The translations under genes and the position numbers were made by a program. The notes below the pieces were generated by a model that was given only the letters and a program-made list of their open reading frames with translations, did no database searches and was not told the DNA's origin. A stretch of DNA of 64,000 nt from VGJV01 sp964646415 (lineage in GTDB: Bacteria; Patescibacteriota; Minisyncoccia; UBA6257; 2-01-FULL-56-20): contig CAZYEL010000004.1 of the NCBI GenBank assembly GCA_964646415.1, positions 4,579 through 68,578 on the forward strand. The letters run 5' to 3'. Positions 7,819 to 15,905 of this stretch are shown in pieces. How positions within the stretch are numbered: the stretch's first letter is position 1; the number at the start of each line of letters is the position of its first letter.

Positions 7819-8658
7819 ATGGCTTTTAATTTCACGCTAGTCGCCGTCGCGTCGGCGCTTTTGGGCTCGGTCGCAAGCATTTTGGCGCGCACGCTTCTCA
7901 AAGACCTCAAATCAAAGGATATTCTGGGCATCAACTTCCTTACGATGGGAGCGACGCTTCTCATCATCTCTCCCCTCTTTTACAGTTTTGAGCCCTCGCT
8001 TACCTCATTCCTCCTGATTGTGCTCATCGCGCTCATCGACACGCTGGCAAACTACTTCTTTTTCAAAACATACGAACAAACGGAGGTGAGCGTTGCAACG
8101 CCCATCCTCTCTCTTGCACCGGTTTTTACGTTCGCCTTCGGCTGGCTCTTTCTTGCAGACACCGTTCAGCTCTCGACATATGTCCTCGCATTCCTCATCC
8201 TTGCCGGCGTCGTCGCGTTCTCCGCAGACTTCAAAAACTTTTCCCGCTTCCGGGCGCACACGCTCCAACCCGCCATTCTCTCCTCCCTTCTCTTCGGCAT
8301 ATCCGCCATTCCTTCGAAATACCTCTTGAGCACGCTCCACGCCATAAACGCCCCCACGCTCTACATGTTCCGCGCGGGGCTTATCGCCCTTTTCGCCCTC
8401 CTCTTTTTCAACTTCGCGCTCCGCAGCATCGAGCCGCGCCAATACCGGCTCATATTTTTCCGCGGGCTTTTCGTCATCTCCCAATGGGTACTGCTCTACT
8501 TTGCGCTCTCCCGCGGCAATGCGGGAGTAACCGTCACGCTCGCAAACATCACGCCGATATTCGTGTTCGTGTTAAGCGCCATATTCCTCGCGGAAAAACC
8601 GACAATGAAGAAAGTTATCGCCTCGATTCTTGTGCTCGCTCTCTCGCTTATCATTTAA
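7819..8658 (+). CDS. EamA/DMT-superfamily permease
   Basis: This 279-aa protein has ten hydrophobic segments arranged as two five-helix repeats, typical of EamA drug/metabolite transporters. The second repeat contains GNAGVTVTLANITPIFVFVLS and AEKPTMKKVIAS, the usual end of the family. The start at 7819 (MAFNFTLV) places the first helix at the N-terminus; the longer frame adds 12 unlikely residues. It lies 15 bp before the asparaginase-like gene and probably shares its transcript. The substrate is unknown; amino acids or metabolites are exported by characterised relatives. Confidence 0.82.
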   Translation: MAFNFTLVAVASALLGSVASILARTLLKDLKSKDILGINFLTMGATLLIISPLFYSFEPSLTSFLLIVLIALIDTLANYFFFKTYEQTEVSVATPILSLAPVFTFAFGWLFLADTVQLSTYVLAFLILAGVVAFSADFKNFSRFRAHTLQPAILSSLLFGISAIPSKYLLSTLHAINAPTLYMFRAGLIALFALLFFNFALRSIEPRQYRLIFFRGLFVISQWVLLYFALSRGNAGVTVTLANITPIFVFVLSAIFLAEKPTMKKVIASILVLALSLII

Positions 8659-8673
8659 CACCTGTTACAAACC

Positions 8674-9789
8674 ATGCCTAACGAAACAGAGAACAATGCG
8701 GCGGCACCAAAGCGAAGAGTCTTGCTCCTCTTTTGCGGAGGGACGATATCGATGAGCAAAGACGCCAAGACGGGCACCCTGGACGTTGCACACGGCGCCG
8801 ACCAGTTTTTCAAAATCGAACCGCGCATCGTGGAAATCGCCCAAATCGACGTGCGGTTCGTGGATAACCTCGACAGCACGGATATGGTGCACCGCCAGTG
8901 GGAACGTATGGTTGAAATTATCGACGAGGAATATAAAAACTACGACGGCTTCCTCATCACCATGGGCACCAATACCATGGCCTATGCATCGAGCGCGGTT
9001 TCGTTCCCTCTCGCGGGGATCGGCAAGCCCGTGGTCTTCACCGGCGCGCAAATTCCCGCCGAAGTCATCAGCACCGACGGACGGAACAATCTGGTGAATG
9101 CCCTCCGCGTGGCCGCGATGGACGTGGCGGGAGTATTTGTGGTATTCGGCAGCAAAATAATCCTCGGGTGCCGCGCGAAAAAATACAGTGAGTCCGATTT
9201 GGACGCTTTCAAAACTTTCAACGATTCCGATTTCGCGGAGATTTCCATCGGCATAAAGATAAACAAAGAGGGCTATGTCCGGCACGACAAACCCTTCAAA
9301 GCGAAGAACGGGTTTGAGGACAATATTGCTTGCCTCACGTGCATACCGGGTCTGCGCAACGAGTACTTAATCGCCCTTATTGAAGGAGGAATAAAAGGCA
9401 TCATATTACGCGCATTCGGCTCGGGAGACGTCCCGCACGAACTCCTTCCCGCCCTGCGGCGCGCGAGAGACAAAAAAATCCCCGTGGTGGTCACCACACA
9501 ATGCCCGGGAGGCGCGACCGTCATGGGACTGAATGACCCGGGACTCCAAGCGCTCCGGCAAGGTAAGGTTATCCAGGCGTTCGATATGAGTATGGAAACG
9601 ATGAGCACAAAGTTGATGTGGCTGTTAAAGCAAGGGATTCCGTACGAAGAATTGCGGGACTACATGCAAAAAAGCTTATGCGGAGAAGTAAGCACAAAAC
9701 GGGTGAAAGTCTTCCTCAACCAAGAGCTTCAGAAAGACGAAGAATACCAGCGGAAGCTGGATGACCACTCCGAGGGACAGAAGTCCTAG
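8674..9789 (+). CDS. Asparaginase/glutaminase-family protein with altered catalytic Asp
   Basis: This 371-aa protein has the type I/II asparaginase fold. The first catalytic motif CGGTISMS puts the nucleophile at Thr24. The second, MGTNTMAY, has Thr99 but Asn100 where the family has Asp (GTDTM). The third region keeps a lysine (CRAKKYSESD, about Lys170). Later motifs include TGAQIPAEVISTDGRNNL, AFGSGDVP and TQCPGGATVMG. The Asp-to-Asn change affects the residue that with Thr and Lys activates the second catalytic site, so activity may be changed or lost. The C-terminal tail is about 30 residues longer than usual. It follows the DMT permease by 15 bp. Confidence 0.85.
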   Translation: MPNETENNAAAPKRRVLLLFCGGTISMSKDAKTGTLDVAHGADQFFKIEPRIVEIAQIDVRFVDNLDSTDMVHRQWERMVEIIDEEYKNYDGFLITMGTNTMAYASSAVSFPLAGIGKPVVFTGAQIPAEVISTDGRNNLVNALRVAAMDVAGVFVVFGSKIILGCRAKKYSESDLDAFKTFNDSDFAEISIGIKINKEGYVRHDKPFKAKNGFEDNIACLTCIPGLRNEYLIALIEGGIKGIILRAFGSGDVPHELLPALRRARDKKIPVVVTTQCPGGATVMGLNDPGLQALRQGKVIQAFDMSMETMSTKLMWLLKQGIPYEELRDYMQKSLCGEVSTKRVKVFLNQELQKDEEYQRKLDDHSEGQKS

Positions 9790-9846
9790 CTGACGTTCCC
9801 GTCTTCGAGCACGATAATCCGGAGCTAAAAGAGGCCCGAAATCCTT

Positions 9847-10179
9847 CTAGTGCATCATGCCCTTCATGGAATCCATTCCCGACGCATCCGCGTTCTCCTT
9901 GAGATACTTCCCTCCGACAGCTTCCCAATCTTTCCCTTGCGCCATCATCCCGTCATTTTGATACTTCGTCCCCATCTCCTGCATCATCATGCCGCCGGAC
10001 TTCATCATCTCTCCCATCTTTTGAATCATTACCGACTGCTCTTGCATCATTTGAATTGAGTCTTGCAACTCCTTGGTTGCAACACCCCCATCGTTCACAC
10101 CCTTCCCCAACGAGTAGCCGACTCCTCCGCCCACAAGAAGCGCAATCACCATGCCAAGAACCAAATTTGTGTTTTTCAT
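9847..10179 (-). CDS. Met-rich membrane-anchored peptide of the metal-efflux operon
   Basis: This 110-aa protein has an N-terminal hydrophobic anchor (MKNTNLVLGMVIALLVGGGVGYSLG) and an exported helical part packed with methionines: MMQEQSVMIQKMGEMMK, GGMMMQEMGTK, GMDSMKGMMH. Runs of Met at this density are usual in copper(I)- or silver-binding exported proteins. It is the last gene of the operon that starts with csoR and contains the RND pump, which supports a role as periplasmic-side metal chaperone. The role is inference; no family name is claimed. Confidence 0.7.
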   Translation of the reverse strand: MKNTNLVLGMVIALLVGGGVGYSLGKGVNDGGVATKELQDSIQMMQEQSVMIQKMGEMMKSGGMMMQEMGTKYQNDGMMAQGKDWEAVGGKYLKENADASGMDSMKGMMH

Positions 10180-10262
10180 ATTATTTAGTTTATTAACCTT
10201 TTACTGCCCCTCCTCCGCGCACATCGGGCGGCTCGCGCCCGTTATTGAAGTACCTCATACCT

Positions 10263-13200
10263 TCAGAATCCCGACGATGTAACCTCATTACCTTTTAGCG
10301 CCGCCTCTTTGCCGAAACGATAGAATAGCGCCGGAGTCAGGAAGAGCGAGATGATAGTGGAAGACATAAGCCCACCGAATATCACGACCGCGAGCGGGTG
10401 GAGCATCTCCTTGCCCGGCTCGCCGCCGGAGACAAGCAGCGGAACGAGCGCAAGCGCCGTAACCAGGGAAGTCATCAGAACCGGCACCACGCGGTCAAGC
10501 GTCGCCCTGACGATTGTCTCGGGAACGAACGGCATGCCTTCTTTCTGCACAAGCGCGAGGCTCCGCCCGATGAGCATGATGCCGTTCCGGGAAACGATTC
10601 CCGCGAGAGAAATGAACCCCACCATATGCGCGAGGTTGACCGACCCGCCGGTGAGCCACACACCCGCCATTCCACCGATAAGCACCGTGGGGATATTCGT
10701 CATGACCAAAAGCGCAATCGGCACCGACCTGAACGCGTGGTACAACACCCCGAAAATCACCATGATGCCGATGATGAATACCCACGCGAGCCTCTGTGAA
10801 CTTTCTTTTTGGCTCTTGTAATTTCCCTCGAAAGAAAGAGTGACGCCCACCGGAAGTCTTTGCGCTTCAAGCGAAGACTTCGCGTTGCCCACCGCGCCGA
10901 CCACGTCGGCTCCCCTATAGTTCGCCGAAACCACCAAAACCCGCTTGCCTCCTTCATGGTCCTGGCTGTTGCGCCCGCCCTCAACCCGGACATCCCCCAC
11001 GTTCCCCAGCGACTCCGCCCCCATAAACGGAAGGGAAAGGTCGCGGAGCGATTCCATCGTGCCTTTCGATTCCGCGTCGTACCGCGCCACGACATCGACC
11101 GATGCGGGACCAAGGCGAACCTGCCCCAAGCGGTCACCCATAAGCCCCATCTCAAGGTCGCTCGCTACCTCGCCGGAAGACAATCCATATTCCGCCAAAC
11201 GGTTCCGGTCAACATAAATGCGGAACTCCGGAACAACCGTGTTCTGCTGGATGCGCGGATTTTCAATGCCTTTCTGTTTTTTGAGTTCCGCGACGACCTG
11301 TTTTGCGGCGCGCTCCATGCTCGCAGGTTCGTCACCGAACACCTTTACCACAATGGGAGCCCGCACACCCGAGAGCAGCATCTCCACGCGGTGGGTCACC
11401 GGCTGCCCCAAACTGAAATCCGCGCCGCCGAACCTGTCGAGCACCGCCTGAATGTCCCGCATGATCCTGTCGCGCTCGCCCTCAAATCCCGGCGTGAGCG
11501 CAATCTGCATCTCGCTCGAATTGGGACTGCCTCCGTGAGGGTCTGCGGGTGCCCGCCCCGCAATATTGCTCACCTGCCGCACGCCCTCAACTTTGAGCAA
11601 AGCCTTTTCGAGTCTCGTCATATATTCGTTGGTGGCGGAAAGCGCCGTGCCGGGAGGCAAAAAAACCATCGCCACCATTGACCCCTCGTTAAACGGAGGG
11701 ATTCCTTCTTTGCCGGAAAAAAAGTACATACCGAACGTTGCCGCAAACGCCACGGCTGTTACGCCCGCAATGATTTTCACATGCCCGATGCACCAATGAA
11801 TCCACGGCGTAATCCGCGTTTTTATTTTCTGCACAATCTTCGTTTCTTTCTCGTGCCCCCGGAGCGATGCATCGCTCAAAAGCAATGCCGAAAGAACGGG
11901 CGTCACCGTGAGCGACACCACCATGGATGCGACGAGGGAAACAAGATACGCGGATCCCAGGGCGATGAGCAACCGCCCCTCGATATCCGGCATGAAAAAT
12001 ATCGGGAGGAACACCACTGCGACCAATATGGTCGCATACACGATGGAGTTACGAACTTCTTTCGATGCGGCCAAAACCACATGTTCGCGGCTTTCTGTTT
12101 TGCCGCCCGCCATCCACGCGCGCAAACGCCGGAAAATATTCTCCACATCCACAATCGCATCATCGACAAGTTCGCCCACCGCGACCGCGATGCCTCCTAA
12201 AGTCATCACGTTCACCGAAAAACCGAATTCCTTAAACACTATCGCGGTCGCGAGGATCGACAAGGGAATGGCAGTGAGCGTTATCATGGTCGTCCGTACA
12301 TTCATAAGGAAAATGATGAGAACCAAAATCACCAGGAGCGTACCGTCGCGAAGCGCCCCTTCCACATTGCGGAGTCCGGCACGAATGAAGTTTTCCTGCC
12401 GAAAGAGGTCCGGGTGCAATACCACGCCCTCAGGAAAACTCGCATTGAGCGAAGCGAATACTTCGTTGATTTCGTCGGTAACGGTTATGGTCTGCGCGTC
12501 GGGCTGCCTGATGACACGCAAGATGACGCCGGGCTTGCCGTCAATCGCTCCCGCTCCCCGGATAATACTCGCCCCCTCCGCGAGAGAAGCGATGTCCCCA
12601 AGGCGGATAGGCCGCCCGTCCGCGCTGTTCCGCCCGATGGCGATTTCCCCCAATTCGGAAACCTCCGTCGGGGCGACAAGCACGCGGATGGAATATTCTT
12701 TCTCGTCCTGGGTAAGAAGACCCCCGCTTTTATTGGTAAGCGCGCCCTCCACGCCCTTGCGTACGTCGTCGAACATGAGTCCATAACGGCGCAACTGGAG
12801 CGCATTAAGGTTGATTTGCCACTCGCGGACATCCCCTCCCATCACCAATACGTTGGCAACCCCGGGAATCTTAAGCAGCGCCGGGCGGATGGTCCAATCC
12901 GCGAGCGTCCGGAGCTCCATCGGAGACACCTTCCCGTCGTGCGAGGCAATACCCACCCACATGATTTCCCCGAGAAGGGAAGTCGAGGGACCGAGAACCG
13001 GTTTTACTCCGCGCGGCAATATCGCCTGCGCCAGGCGTTCCTGCACGATCTGCCGGTTGCGCAAGGTATCACTCCCCCAGTCAAATTCGATATTGACCGT
13101 CGCCTGCGCGAACGACGCGCTGCTGCGTATCCGCTCGACTCCGGGAGCTCCCGCAATGCTTGCCTCAATCGGATTCAGAATAAGCCGCTCCACTTCTTCA

Positions 13201-13373
13201 GCAGCCATGCCGTCGCTTTCCGCAAAGACGGTAACCGTCGGCTTGTTGATGTCGGGAAGAATATCCACCTTCATCGTCGATATGCTCCACACACCGGCCA
13301 CCGTCACTATCCCCGCCGCAACAAGCACGGTGACTTTGTTGCCGAGAGACCAGGAAATTATTTTATTAAACAT
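10263..13373 (-). CDS. CusA/CzcA-type heavy-metal RND efflux pump
   Basis: This 1036-aa protein has the RND plan: a first membrane helix at the N-terminus, a large exported loop, helices 2-6 (residues about 335-560), a second large loop and helices 8-12 at the end. The N-terminal motif MKVDILPDINKPTVTV and the membrane motif GELVDDAIVDVENIFRRL match the heavy-metal efflux (CusA/CzcA) branch rather than the AcrB branch. Its neighbours are an adaptor with a His/Met tail, a Met-rich peptide and CsoR, all pointing to copper. A CPR cell is thought to lack a standard outer membrane, so how a tripartite pump would work is unclear. Confidence 0.9.
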   Translation of the reverse strand: MFNKIISWSLGNKVTVLVAAGIVTVAGVWSISTMKVDILPDINKPTVTVFAESDGMAAEEVERLILNPIEASIAGAPGVERIRSSASFAQATVNIEFDWGSDTLRNRQIVQERLAQAILPRGVKPVLGPSTSLLGEIMWVGIASHDGKVSPMELRTLADWTIRPALLKIPGVANVLVMGGDVREWQINLNALQLRRYGLMFDDVRKGVEGALTNKSGGLLTQDEKEYSIRVLVAPTEVSELGEIAIGRNSADGRPIRLGDIASLAEGASIIRGAGAIDGKPGVILRVIRQPDAQTITVTDEINEVFASLNASFPEGVVLHPDLFRQENFIRAGLRNVEGALRDGTLLVILVLIIFLMNVRTTMITLTAIPLSILATAIVFKEFGFSVNVMTLGGIAVAVGELVDDAIVDVENIFRRLRAWMAGGKTESREHVVLAASKEVRNSIVYATILVAVVFLPIFFMPDIEGRLLIALGSAYLVSLVASMVVSLTVTPVLSALLLSDASLRGHEKETKIVQKIKTRITPWIHWCIGHVKIIAGVTAVAFAATFGMYFFSGKEGIPPFNEGSMVAMVFLPPGTALSATNEYMTRLEKALLKVEGVRQVSNIAGRAPADPHGGSPNSSEMQIALTPGFEGERDRIMRDIQAVLDRFGGADFSLGQPVTHRVEMLLSGVRAPIVVKVFGDEPASMERAAKQVVAELKKQKGIENPRIQQNTVVPEFRIYVDRNRLAEYGLSSGEVASDLEMGLMGDRLGQVRLGPASVDVVARYDAESKGTMESLRDLSLPFMGAESLGNVGDVRVEGGRNSQDHEGGKRVLVVSANYRGADVVGAVGNAKSSLEAQRLPVGVTLSFEGNYKSQKESSQRLAWVFIIGIMVIFGVLYHAFRSVPIALLVMTNIPTVLIGGMAGVWLTGGSVNLAHMVGFISLAGIVSRNGIMLIGRSLALVQKEGMPFVPETIVRATLDRVVPVLMTSLVTALALVPLLVSGGEPGKEMLHPLAVVIFGGLMSSTIISLFLTPALFYRFGKEAALKGNEVTSSGF

Positions 13374-13384
13374 TGAAGTATGCG

Positions 13385-15058
13385 CTACATTTGCATCCCT
13401 TCCATATGCTCATGCCCTGCCGGCATTGCGGGCGCACCCGCATCGTCGTTCTCCGGCGCGACATCGTCGAGCAGCATGTCCTCACGGATACCCGGCACGG
13501 GGTCGACGATGTACCGGTCCCCGTTCTTCAATCCTTCGCGCACTTCAATCACCGCACCGAACACGCGGCCGGCGACAATTTTCCGCCCGAAAATCCTCCC
13601 GGCTTCCGACACCCCCCACACATGCGAGACGCCGTCCTCGTCCCACCATATGGACGAAAGCTTGATTACGGGAACATCCGCCTTTTGAGGAGCAATGACG
13701 CGTACCGAGGCGTGCACCGGCCACGGGGTTGCCCCGGCGAAAGACGCCTCCGCCACATACGAACCCGTCCCATCAAGCGCGGTACCGACGCCCGTAATCT
13801 TCGCGGGACGGCGATCAAGCGGGAATCCGGGACGTACCACCGCCACCGCATCGCCTGCGCGGGGAAGGGTTTCCCCTCCGGGAATCCGGAAACGGATAAA
13901 CCGCTCGCCTGCGCCCTCGGCGGTGAGCATCGCCACCACCGAATCGTTTGTCACGAAATCCCCGGGATTTTTTGAAATCGAGCTGATAATTCCATTCCGC
14001 GGAGCGACTATCGACCCGTTCGTGAGACTTCCGAGCACATTTGCGTACGCCTCTTCCGTCGCCTTCACGTCCCCCGCCGCCGCATCAACTTCGCGGTCGC
14101 GGCTCACGCTTTTCTGCACAAGCGCCGCTTCTTTTACCTCAAGAGACGCGCGTGCTTCCTTGTGCATATTCAACGCATCCACAAATTTCTCCTTGTCGCC
14201 TCCCACCATATCCCGCAGACTCGCTATCTCTTCGCTGCTCACCTCGGCCGACACGACGGTATCAAGCACGGCTCTTTCCGCAACCCGAAGAAACGCCGCC
14301 ATTGCCGCTTCCAGCGTATCGTCCTCGCCTTTCTGCAGAATCGCCCTCAATTGCAGCGCGACCGGCTCAAAGTCGTTCCGCGTCTGGCTGTTGGCGATTG
14401 CAAGAAACGATTTTAATCTGAGATACGCCTGATTCTGCGGATTTATCACATCGGTCAACCGGCGCAACTCGCGGTAAAAAATTTCCTCCGCCGCCGTATG
14501 AAGGTTCCTCGCGCGCAAGGCAACGATTGCGCGCGCCTCATCGCGCTCCGCCATAGCCGCTTGCGCTTCCGCTTCCGGAAGCTGGACGCTCACCGGCCGG
14601 CTGGTCTGCGCGCGAATGAGGTCTTTCAACTGTTCGGCAACCGCCATGGAGCGGTCGATAGTGGAAGGCGCCGCAGAAAGCTTGCCCAGCACCTGTCCTT
14701 TTTGCACGCGCTGCCCTATCCTCGCACCCCATGCAACAATGGTCCCGTCGCGGGGAGGATACACCACGATGTCCCCAAACGAGATCACCTCGCCAGGCCA
14801 CGAATTCCCCAAGGCGCCCCCTCCCGCTGCGGGAAACTCATCCGCCCCCGCCACGGCAACCGTCACATCTTCGGCTTTCCCGCCGGCATGCGCAACGGAT
14901 TCCCCTGTTTCTGCTGCCAGAGTCGGATTCTTTTCTCCCATAAAGAGCGAAACAAACACCCCTGCCGCGACAAGGAATACCACCGCGGCCGTTATCATGA
15001 GACCTCGCGGATACTTTTGTCGTATGTGGCGAACAGCTGCAAATAATTTTTCTTTCAT
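13385..15058 (-). CDS. RND efflux periplasmic adaptor (membrane fusion protein)
   Basis: This 557-aa protein has an N-terminal membrane anchor (GLMITAAVVFLVAAGVFVSL) and then a biotinyl-lipoyl part (YPPRDGTIVAWGARIGQRVQ and GSIVAPRNGIISSISKNPGD). These flank a long helical hairpin of about 200 residues, and beta-barrel and proximal domains follow. The C-terminus ends in AMPAGHEHMEGMQM, a His/Met cluster fitting Cu/Ag binding. It ends 11 bp before the pump gene. The ATG at 15058 gives a normal signal anchor; the frame is open back to 15157, across a terminator hairpin. Confidence 0.88.
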   Translation of the reverse strand: MKEKLFAAVRHIRQKYPRGLMITAAVVFLVAAGVFVSLFMGEKNPTLAAETGESVAHAGGKAEDVTVAVAGADEFPAAGGGALGNSWPGEVISFGDIVVYPPRDGTIVAWGARIGQRVQKGQVLGKLSAAPSTIDRSMAVAEQLKDLIRAQTSRPVSVQLPEAEAQAAMAERDEARAIVALRARNLHTAAEEIFYRELRRLTDVINPQNQAYLRLKSFLAIANSQTRNDFEPVALQLRAILQKGEDDTLEAAMAAFLRVAERAVLDTVVSAEVSSEEIASLRDMVGGDKEKFVDALNMHKEARASLEVKEAALVQKSVSRDREVDAAAGDVKATEEAYANVLGSLTNGSIVAPRNGIISSISKNPGDFVTNDSVVAMLTAEGAGERFIRFRIPGGETLPRAGDAVAVVRPGFPLDRRPAKITGVGTALDGTGSYVAEASFAGATPWPVHASVRVIAPQKADVPVIKLSSIWWDEDGVSHVWGVSEAGRIFGRKIVAGRVFGAVIEVREGLKNGDRYIVDPVPGIREDMLLDDVAPENDDAGAPAMPAGHEHMEGMQM

Positions 15059-15107
15059 TGTTTTCTTTACCAAATTAATTACCAATCGGGCCATGCGCAC
15101 CGGAAAC

Positions 15108-15133
15108 AAAAAGTCCTTGTGTGCCACAAGGAC
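15108..15133 (-). terminator. Terminator inside the metal-efflux operon
   Basis: On the minus strand a perfect 9-bp stem (15133-15125 with 15121-15113, loop of 3) is followed by TTTTTG. It lies between the small membrane protein gene and the adaptor gene, so it should reduce or gate expression of the pump genes relative to csoR. Confidence 0.7.
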
Positions 15134-15168
15134 CGACTCGCATAGAAAACACGGCAAAGCGGTGTTTC

Positions 15169-15558
15169 CTACGCCGGCTTGATAACATTGGGACTCCCCT
15201 CAAAGAGCGCGAGCCAATGATGCATGGTGCTCCGTACCACGGAGAAAATACCCCGGCGTTTTTGCCTCAAGAAACCCGGCGATATCGGCGATAAAGAAAA
15301 AGCGGATGTATAAAAAGCACCGGCGATGCCGACAACTATCAAAAAGAAAATGGTGAGTGCGAAGAAAGTCCCGGCTACCGTCGCGGAGGTCAGCTCTTGA
15401 ATGCGGAGAATGTGCCCCATCAACCCATCCTGATGCAAGGGCATGTTGTGCTCTCCATGCGCCATGGGCGAGGACCCGTTGAACAGACAGAAAGAAACCG
15501 CTCCCGCAACCACCAAAAGCAGGATAAAAACGAAAGTTTGCTTGAGTAGCGTAGTCAT
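15169..15558 (-). CDS. Small His-containing membrane protein of the metal operon
   Basis: This 129-aa protein has two membrane segments (TFVFILLLVVAGAVSFCLF and VAGTFFALTIFFLIVVGIAGAFY). The loop between them reads MAHGEHNMPLHQDG, with three His and two Met residues that could bind a metal ion. It starts 6 bp after csoR and is clearly in the same operon. I do not recognise a family. The position and the His/Met loop suggest a metal-handling membrane protein, which is inference. Confidence 0.65.
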   Translation of the reverse strand: MTTLLKQTFVFILLLVVAGAVSFCLFNGSSPMAHGEHNMPLHQDGLMGHILRIQELTSATVAGTFFALTIFFLIVVGIAGAFYTSAFSLSPISPGFLRQKRRGIFSVVRSTMHHWLALFEGSPNVIKPA

Positions 15559-15563
15559 AAAAA

Positions 15564-15833
15564 CTATTTCTTTTTCGAAAGCTGGTATACCTTCAGAATC
15601 TCCGCCGCCGCCTTCTTTGCCTGCCCCGACTTCATCTGCATAACCGCATGCGCGGAAAGGTGGTTCTCAAGAATAATGTCTTCAATGCCGGAAAGCGCCT
15701 GCCTGATGGCGGACGACTGGGTAATAAGGTCGATGCAATACGTATCGGCCTCAACCATTCTTCCGAGTCCGGCAATCTGCCCCTTGATAATCCGGAGCCG
15801 ACGCAGTGCCTTTTTCTTCGCCGCAGGTTCCAT
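15564..15833 (-). CDS. csoR: CsoR-family metal-sensing repressor
   Basis: This 89-aa all-helical protein has the CsoR/RcnR signature. RLRIIKGQIAGLGRMVE forms the DNA-contact helix, Cys in DTYCIDLITQ is the first metal ligand, and HLSAHAVMQM supplies the His of the x-H-x-C pattern region. Family members release DNA on binding Cu(I) or a related signal. The ATG at 15833 is preferred over an upstream one at 15869 because a strong promoter lies between them. It heads the efflux operon and probably represses it through the palindrome in that promoter. Confidence 0.88.
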   Translation of the reverse strand: MEPAAKKKALRRLRIIKGQIAGLGRMVEADTYCIDLITQSSAIRQALSGIEDIILENHLSAHAVMQMKSGQAKKAAAEILKVYQLSKKK

Positions 15834-15839
15834 AACCGT

Positions 15840-15869
15840 ACCATACCCCCTAGGAGTATCATCTGTCAA
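15840..15869 (-). promoter_or_regulatory. csoR operon promoter with embedded CsoR-type operator
   Basis: On the minus strand TTGACA (15869-15864) and TATGGT (15845-15840) are 18 nt apart. The spacer holds a G/C-centred palindrome, atactcctagggggtat (15859-15843), which resembles known CsoR operators. The -10 hexamer ends 6 nt before the ATG, so the transcript should be leaderless. Confidence 0.75.
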
Positions 15870-15905
15870 GGCAAAACTCCCTGCATACTCGACGAAAGCG
15901 CGCGG

